The notes under the pieces were generated by a model. That model was not told where the DNA came from and made no database searches. It worked only from the letters and a program-made list of their open reading frames with translations. This document shows, in pieces, positions 58,326 to 64,000 of a DNA stretch of 64,000 nt (the first letter of the stretch is position 1; each line of letters starts with the position of its first letter). A program made the position numbers and the translations under genes. Origin of the DNA: Castanea sativa (taxonomy: Eukaryota; Streptophyta; Magnoliopsida; Fagales; Fagaceae); assembly GCF_040712315.1 (NCBI RefSeq), contig NC_134013.1, positions 97,001 through 161,000 on the forward strand, written 5' to 3'.

Positions 58326-60905
58326 ACAGCTCCGGAGGCACCTGGAGCGATGACCGAAGATGAGGCTGTTTGTGACGAGTTAGAGAAATTTGTAATAACG
58401 GATGATCCAGAGAGGTTCTTCCAAGTTGGCATACGTTTGCCACACCAAGAGAAGATGGAGTTGTTGAAATTTCTGAAGGATAATTTAGATGTCTTTGCGT
58501 GGGACCCCTATGAGGCTCCAGGCGTAGATCCGAACTTCATTTGTTATCGTTTGAACGTCAATCCTGCCATTGTTCCGAGGAGGCAGCCACCTCGGCGATC
58601 TTCCCGAGAACATTCTGAGGCTGTGAAGGAAGAGGTTCTTAAATTAAAAAGGGCGGGGGCTATCAAAGAAGATTTCTACCTTGAATGGTTGGCTCATACT
58701 GTTGTTGTTAAGAAAAAGAACGGCAAGTGGCGAGTATGTGTGGACTTTACAGATCTGAACAAGGCCTGTCCTAAAGATTCGTTCCCAATGCCACGGATTG
58801 ATCAGTTGGTAGATGCTACTGTTGGACATCCTCGGATGAGTTTTTTGGACGCCTTCCAGGGTTACCACCAAATTCCCTTGGCGTTAGAAGATCAGGAGAA
58901 GACTGCTTTCATTACTCCAACTGGGAACTATCATTATAAGGTCATGCCATTTGGGTTAAAAAATGCTGGGGCTACTTACCAAAGAATGATGACCCGAATG
59001 TTTGAACAGCAATTGGGGAAAACCATAGAAGTATACGTGGATGATATGGTGGTGAAGAGTAAGACAGTACCTTCGCACATGACAGATTTGGCCGACACCT
59101 TCCAGATGCTAAGGAAGTATAAGTTGCGCCTTAACGCTTCCAAGTGTTCTTTTGGCGTGGGATCTGGAAAGTTCTTGGGATATATGATCACTCATAGGGG
59201 CATAGAGGTAAACCCAGTACAGGTTAAGGCTATTCAGAATTTGCAGCCACCTCGGAACCCAAAAGAGATTCAGAAATTGACCGGAATGATTGCTGCGTTA
59301 AATAGATTTATTTCTCGGTCAGCTGACCGGTGCCGTCCTTTCTTTCAGTTGTTGAACAAGTGGAAAGGGTTTCAATGGACCGAGGACTGCGAATTAGCCT
59401 TCCAACAGCTTAAGCAATATCTTTCTCGGCCACCCATTTTATCTCGCCCTGAGGTGGACGAGGTTTTATTCGCTTATCTGGCCGTGGCTATTCACGCGGT
59501 GAGCCTAGTCCTTATAAGGAATGAAAATGGAGTGCAGAGACCGATCTACTACATTAGTAAATCCTTGAATGAGGCCGAGGTGCGCTATCTGCCCTTGGAA
59601 AAAGCGCTTCTGGCTGTAGTCCACGCCACGCGCAAACTTCCTCATTATTTCCAATCTCATACTGTGGTTGTTTTGACCCAGTTGCCTCTCAAGGCTGTGT
59701 TGCGTAGTGCTGATTATTCTGGCAGGGTGGAAAAATGGGGAACTATTTTGGGAGCCTTTGATGTTAAATACAAGCCTCGCACTTCAGTAAAGGGACAGGT
59801 CCTCGCTGATTTAGTGGCAGAGTTTACTGAACCATTGTTAGAAGAAACTTCAAAAGAAGCACACATGGGTGAAAAATCGGTTGGTGTGATAACAGCCATA
59901 TCGCCCTCGGCTTGGAGAGTTTATGTAGATGGGGCTGCTAATCAAAAAGGGTCTGGTGTTGGACTTGTTCTAATGTCCCCTGAAGGAATTGTCTTTGAAA
60001 AATCTTTGAGATTGGCCTTCTCGGCTACTAATAATGAGGCCGAGTATGAAGCAGTCTTGGTAGGCATGCAAATGGTACATAAGATGGGTGGCAAGGAAAT
60101 CCATGTGTTCTCGGACTCTCAGTTAGTGGTCGGCCAAGTCATGGGGACCATGGAGGCTAGAGACCCCAGAATGCAGGAGTATTTGGCCCAGGTCAAGCGT
60201 CAGCAGGCTGAATTCGACTCCTTTGCCTTAGCTCATGTCTTTAGGAGTGGAAACACTCATGCAGATTCTTTGGCTACGTTGGCAACATCCTCGGCTCAAG
60301 GTCTACCAAGGGTTATTCTCGTTGAGGATCTGGTAGAACCTTCTCTTGTAACTGCTAACGCACCTCGAATCCATCTAATAAGGCCTGGTCCTTGTTGGAT
60401 GGATTCAATCATATCTTTTCTTAAAAATGACATCCTTCCCGAAGACAAGGTTGAAGCAGAAAAGGTACGTCGAAAGGCGCCGCGTTTCTGGTTGTCCGAG
60501 GACCAGAAGCTATACAAACAATCCTTTTCAGGACCGTATTTGTTGTGTGTACACCCTGAATCAACAGAATCATTACTGGAGGAATTGCATGAGGGAATTT
60601 GTGGGAGTCATACTGGGGGAAGGTCCTTAGCCCATAAAGCCCTAACTCAGGGTTATTGGTGGCCCAATATGCAGAGGGAGGCACAGGACTATGCCAGAAA
60701 ATGTGATCAATGTCAGAGATTCGCCCTTAATATCCACCAACCTGGAGGGGTTCTTAACCCTCTCTCCAGCCCTTGGCCTTTTGCACAATGGGGCCTGGAC
60801 ATTGTAGGGCCATTTCCGAGAGCTGCTGGCAACAAAAGATGGCTGCTCGTGGGAACAGACTACTTCACTAAATGGGTTGAAGCTGAGCCCTTAGCCAATA
60901 TCTGA
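58320..60905 (+). CDS. RT, two RNase H domains and integrase start (Gypsy pol)
   Basis: The frame continues gag-protease after the TAG; an internal ATG is at 58350, but readthrough is more likely than independent start. Positions counted from that ATG: RT core with LDAFQGYHQIPLA (about 166) and catalytic YVDDMVV (about 227). An RNase H-like section follows (LFAYLAVAIHAVSLVLI, about 367) lacking the catalytic Asp. A second, intact-looking RNase H follows (VYVDGAANQKGSG about 524, NEAEYEAVLVG, VFSDSQLVV, GNTHADSLATLA), giving D-E-D-D. The integrase zinc-binding HHCC (HEGICGSHTGG, KCDQCQRFA, about 747-790) and first Asp (GLDIVGPF, about 816) come next. A TGA at 60903-60905 stops it, where CGA would fit. 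Confidence 0.88.
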   Translation, partial: QLTAPEAPGAMTEDEAVCDELEKFVITDDPERFFQVGIRLPHQEKMELLKFLKDNLDVFAWDPYEAPGVDPNFICYRLNVNPAIVPRRQPPRRSSREHSEAVKEEVLKLKRAGAIKEDFYLEWLAHTVVVKKKNGKWRVCVDFTDLNKACPKDSFPMPRIDQLVDATVGHPRMSFLDAFQGYHQIPLALEDQEKTAFITPTGNYHYKVMPFGLKNAGATYQRMMTRMFEQQLGKTIEVYVDDMVVKSKTVPSHMTDLADTFQMLRKYKLRLNASKCSFGVGSGKFLGYMITHRGIEVNPVQVKAIQNLQPPRNPKEIQKLTGMIAALNRFISRSADRCRPFFQLLNKWKGFQWTEDCELAFQQLKQYLSRPPILSRPEVDEVLFAYLAVAIHAVSLVLIRNENGVQRPIYYISKSLNEAEVRYLPLEKALLAVVHATRKLPHYFQSHTVVVLTQLPLKAVLRSADYSGRVEKWGTILGAFDVKYKPRTSVKGQVLADLVAEFTEPLLEETSKEAHMGEKSVGVITAISPSAWRVYVDGAANQKGSGVGLVLMSPEGIVFEKSLRLAFSATNNEAEYEAVLVGMQMVHKMGGKEIHVFSDSQLVVGQVMGTMEARDPRMQEYLAQVKRQQAEFDSFALAHVFRSGNTHADSLATLATSSAQGLPRVILVEDLVEPSLVTANAPRIHLIRPGPCWMDSIISFLKNDILPEDKVEAEKVRRKAPRFWLSEDQKLYKQSFSGPYLLCVHPESTESLLEELHEGICGSHTGGRSLAHKALTQGYWWPNMQREAQDYARKCDQCQRFALNIHQPGGVLNPLSSPWPFAQWGLDIVGPFPRAAGNKRWLLVGTDYFTKWVEAEPLANI

Positions 60906-61634
60906 GATGTTGATTCTAAGAAATTTATATGGAAAAATATTGTTACTAGATTTGGTATACCGCATACACTTGTCTCAGACAATGGCGTTCAATTTGACAG
61001 CAACGCCTTTCGGCAATATTGTGGTGACATGGGTATCACAAATAGATATTCTACCCCAGCTTATCCTCGAGGGAATGGGCAGGCCGAGGCCGTTAACAAG
61101 GTCATAGTCAACGGGCTCAAGAAGAGGTTGGATGATGCGAAAGGCAGATGGGTAGAAGAGCTCCCTCATGTCCTGTGGACGTATCGGACCACACCGTGCA
61201 GGTCCACTGGAGAAACGCCATTCTCTATGACTTATGGAGCCGAGGCGGTAATACCATTGGAATCTGGTTTTCCTACTCTAAAGACAAGTTCTTTTAGCCC
61301 AGAGAATAACAAGGAACTTCTAGAAAGAGATCTTGATTTACTTGAGGAACGGCGTGAGGCAGCTATGGTCCAAATGGCTTATTATCAGCAGAAGCTAAAA
61401 CAAGGATATGATGCCCACGTGAAGCTAAGGCCACTTGCGCCCGGTGATCTTGTATTAAGGAAAGTTGTAGGCACTTCTAAGAACCCAGCTTGGGGTAAGC
61501 TAGGACCTAACTGAGAAGGCCCCTATCGCATTGTTTCGATAGCAGGCATAGGGTCGTATAGGCTAGTTGACCTAGACGAACGAATTGTACCACGTCCATG
61601 GAATGTAAATAATCTTAGAAGGTATTATTATTAA
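60906..61634 (+). pseudogene. Integrase C-terminal part of Gypsy pol, after two TGA stops
   Basis: This continues the same frame as 58320-60905. It includes the second Asp in VSDNGVQFDSNAF and the Glu in RGNGQAEAVNKVI, so all three integrase catalytic residues survive in the DNA. The usual C-terminal block follows (LWTYRTTPCRSTGETPFSM, YGAEAVIP, LRPLAPGDLVLRKV). A second TGA at 61512-61514 replaces a likely TGG. The frame then reads EGPYRIVSIAGIGSYRLV and ends at TAA 61632-61634. No chromodomain is present. Both early TGAs fit C-to-T type decay of methylated DNA. Confidence 0.85.
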
Positions 61635-61690
61635 TGAAAATGAGCTTTTTTCAATTCATATTTCAAAGTTATGAGTAGCTCTGATTTTTG

Positions 61691-62540
61691 AAGTTATCAT
61701 TTTTAAGAATCAAACAGAAACTTGGTTAAGTGCAGTCCTCGGACCATAAACCTTGTGGAAATTGATGTCTTGTCATTTGTTAAACAGAACCTTAGTTATG
61801 CCGGGTTTTCGGACCTCCTACTTTGGGAAAATTAACATTTGAAGTTATCATTTTTAAGAATCAAACAGAAACTTGGTTAAGTACGGTCCTCGGACCATAA
61901 ACCTTGTGGAAATTGATGTCTTGTTATTTGTTAAACAGAACCTTAGTTATGCCGGGTCTTCGGACCTCCTACTTTGGGAAAATTAACATTTGAAGTTATC
62001 ATTTTTAAGAATCAAACAGAAACTTGGTTAAGTACAGTCCTCGGACCATAAACCTTGTGGAAATTGATGTCTTGTCATTTGTTAAACAGAACCTTAGTTA
62101 TGCCGGGTCTTCGGACCTCCTACTTTGGGAAAATTAACATTTGAAGTTATCATTTTTAAGAATCAAACAGAAACTTGGTTAAGTACGGTCCTCGGACCAT
62201 AAACCTTGTGGAAATTGATGTCTTGTTATTTGTTAAACAGAACCTTAGTTATGCCGGGTCTTCGGACCTCCTACTTTGGGAAAATTAACATTTGAAGTTA
62301 TAATTTTTAAGAATCAAACGTAAAATTGGTGAAGTCTTATCTTCGGACCACAATTTTGATCAAGGTTATCTCCTTATTATGTCTGGATGTTAATGCGTTA
62401 CTGTTTATTAAACTCGGACCTTAAGTTTCATATCTTTAAGTGTTAAGCAATTTTGTGTAAGGAATGGTCCTCGGATCTTACATCCTACTAGAAACAGTGT
62501 TGTGCATTATAAGGGTTTAATCATTATATGAAGTCCTCTT
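61691..62540 (+). repeat. Tandem repeat, unit 151 bp, between pol and the antisense gene
   Basis: AAGTTATCATTTTTAAGAAT recurs at 61691, 61842, 61993 and 62144 (steps of exactly 151). A fifth, changed copy starts at 62295 (AAGTTATAA...) and fades by about 62540. The unit contains GTCCTCGGACC and GGTCTTCGGACC words. About four full copies are well matched. Confidence 0.92.
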
Positions 62541-62846
62541 TTCTTTTTAATCAAGGCATTGTTTAAATATATTAACCATGTCACCTTTTATTAAATCTTT
62601 AATGATGTGCATAAGATTATGTGAAAGTTATGATTGTGCAATCCTTGGAGTTAGATTTGTTTACTCTGAGAAATTTTGGTTATGTGCTAATGGCAATATT
62701 TATAACAAATACCAAAAAAAAAGTAAAGTAAAGTATAACAGATACAACCCAAGTGAAAAGCAAATGAAATTGTTCTTCATTAATCAGTTAAATATGCATT
62801 ACATAGATAATTCAAAAATGGAAAAAGAGAAGCCCTAAGCTAAGTC
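62541..62846 (+). other. Stretch between repeats and antisense gene
   Basis: No convincing gene. The 86-residue frame at 62578-62838 has no domain. Confidence 0.4.
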
Positions 62847-64000
62847 CTAAGCTTTTGGAGGAGGCTCTTGCTGAGAGGTACTAGTGCCCTCGGTCTTTCT
62901 CAACTCCAGCTCAAAGGGAGTCAAGATCTGCTTTCCCTTATCTGCTGTCTTCGTTGGAGGGACGTTGGGTTCAACTGTTTGGCTTAAGTCCTTCTCTGCA
63001 TCCCCTCCTCCTTCCTTCTCTTTGTTGGAACCAGAAGGTTCTGTAGGATCAGGAATTTGCTGTGGGACCACCGAAGGTAGGGCAGGAAGAGTTGTCTCAG
63101 GGGTAGGAGTAGCAGCAAGAGCCTCTTCAATCTCCTGTATTTCTAGGGGAAGCCAAACGTTCTCGAACTTCCTCAAATCCGAAGATTGGGGAACTCCTGC
63201 TGCGTTTAAAGCTTCCCCCCATACTTTTTTACAGTATTCGCGGCATAAAGCCGCGAACTCCTCTGTCAGCTGCTCATCGGTGGTTGCTACCCCTTCATCA
63301 AAACTTGCCTGCTTGGCAGCTTGAAGAGAGAGTTGGAAGGAGCTGGCTTCTTCCTTCATCAGCGCCAGTTGCTTCTTCAGATCCGAGCACTCCCTTTGAG
63401 CTTGGGAGAGCTCTTCGTCTCTTTCATGAAGGAGCTTGCGTTGTCCTTCTATCTGGGTCTTCATAGTCTTCAAGTTTGACTCGACTCCATTTTTCTCTCT
63501 CCTCAGATCTGACACCTCCGAGGTCAGCTTCTCGTTCTCAGCAAGGGCTGTACCCAAGGACTTCTCAGTCTCCAACCTAATTTCGAGCTCGCCCGGCTAC
63601 TTTCCGAGTGTCTTCAATAAACTTTTCAGCTACAAAGACCTCCTGAATAGCCTGTAACAAAGTATGATGGAGTTAGGAATAATAAAAAACAAACTTACCT
63701 ATAAATATTATTAAAAGTGGAATCTTCCTAAAAAAGGAGAAAAACTTACCAGCGCTAAGTCTCTTTTTAGTGAGAGGAATAGTTGTGGCTGGCCCATCTT
63801 TTCCAAGGTCTCCATGTCCTTGGGCAGCAGAAGAGGGCGTTCCAAGACCTCGGCCAGGTGGTGGACGTGGCCTTGTTGAACCGCCCTTATACTGGACTGG
63901 CAGGAGATGGGTGCGCCGTCCAGCCTTAGATCAGGGGACCAGGTGGTCGGTGCTCGGCGCACTTCAGCCTCGTCCTTGAATTCCCCGATTTCAACCGAAC
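62847..64000 (-). CDS. Antisense gene of the large Gypsy, two exons seen, N-terminus outside window
   Basis: On the minus strand, exon 1 (64000-63750) ends LPKDMETLEKMGQPQLFLSLKRDLAL, typical of the part after the gypsy-type transposon domain. A GTAAGT donor (63749) and a TTTGTTACAG acceptor (63652) bound a 98-bp intron. It joins phase 0 to AIQEVFVAEKFIEDTRKVAG. A frameshift near 63595 follows. The next frame, 63575-62847, has a heptad-rich coiled coil (METEKSLGTALAENEKLTSEVSDLRRE to LSLQAAKQAS) and an acidic Pro/Thr-rich tail (GGGDAEKDLS, TADKGKQILTPFELELRK). The start M there is TTG-coded and is not a true start. Function is unknown; a coiled coil suggests self-association. Confidence 0.65.
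63652..63749 (-). other. Intron of the antisense gene
   Basis: 98 bp with a GTAAGT 5' end and TTTGTTACAG 3' end on the minus strand. The flanking exons join in phase 0. The size suits a plant intron. Confidence 0.6.

Larger units (their letters stand above)
55510..64000 (+). mobile_element. Large Tat-like Gypsy retrotransposon, right end outside window
   Basis: The order is 5' LTR, primer-binding site, gag-protease, a TAG, RT, two RNase H domains, integrase without a chromodomain, a tandem repeat array and a minus-strand antisense gene. The two RNase H domains and the antisense frame are marks of the plant Tat lineage. Gag-pro is uninterrupted. Pol has two further TGA stops. The 3' LTR is not in the window, so age and duplication cannot be judged. 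Confidence 0.92.

Noticed and set aside
1..64000. CRISPR arrays, bacterial operons, ribosome binding sites, tRNA or rRNA genes
   Set aside because: None seen. The plant-type retrotransposons and the GT-AG intron-like structures show nuclear eukaryotic DNA; the tandem repeats are element-derived.

Overview
This window looks like nuclear DNA from a flowering plant, most likely a eudicot and probably a woody one. It is AT-rich and gene-poor, and nested plant-type retrotransposons fill most of it: L1-type LINEs, Copia elements (including SIRE-like ones with a reading frame after pol) and Tat-like Gypsy elements with two RNase H domains and an antisense reading frame. Only one gene appears intact: a single-exon BIG GRAIN 1-like (BG1-like) gene on the minus strand at 42679-44070. 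The species cannot be named from the sequence alone.

Layout. 1-2850: the 3' end of a broken L1 LINE, split by a solo Copia-type LTR (1543-2569, duplication CAAGA). 3543-4125: a non-autonomous hAT-type element with 8-bp target duplications. 4437-4552: a SINE-like element. 4650-8200: a decayed minus-strand Copia. 8219-8938 and 17661-18059: two halves of a minus-strand protein kinase pseudogene, separated by a structurally complete Copia (8944-17660, duplication CCATC); a Gypsy-type solo LTR (18060-19463, duplication GCAGC) sits at its upstream end. 19469-20600: a possible foldback or Mutator-like remnant. 20610-26200: a nearly full-length but broken L1 LINE. 27920-32053: a Gypsy element with both LTRs (duplication ATTCT) that keeps gag and an antisense frame but has lost pol. 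32163-32968: a solo LTR related to the 5' LTR of the large Gypsy at the right. 33250-33735: a short tandem array. 34662-37118: LTR and 3' leftovers of SIRE-like Copia elements. 39582-40250: a Copia RNase H scrap. 42679-44500: the BG1-like gene and its promoter. 48660-49276: a weak Gypsy LTR remnant. 51275-55361: a decayed Copia. 55510-64000: a large Tat-like Gypsy that runs off the right edge.

The most interesting unit is this right-hand Gypsy. Its gag-protease and RT-RNase H-integrase regions share one frame and are separated by a single TAG followed by CAATTA, the stop context used for programmed readthrough in tobamoviruses. After pol come about four copies of a 151-bp tandem repeat, and then an antisense coding region with a canonical 98-bp intron. 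The pol-less Gypsy at 27.9-32.1 kb also keeps an antisense frame of the same general kind, which suggests this accessory gene matters to the family. These are readings of the sequence by eye; no database search was made.
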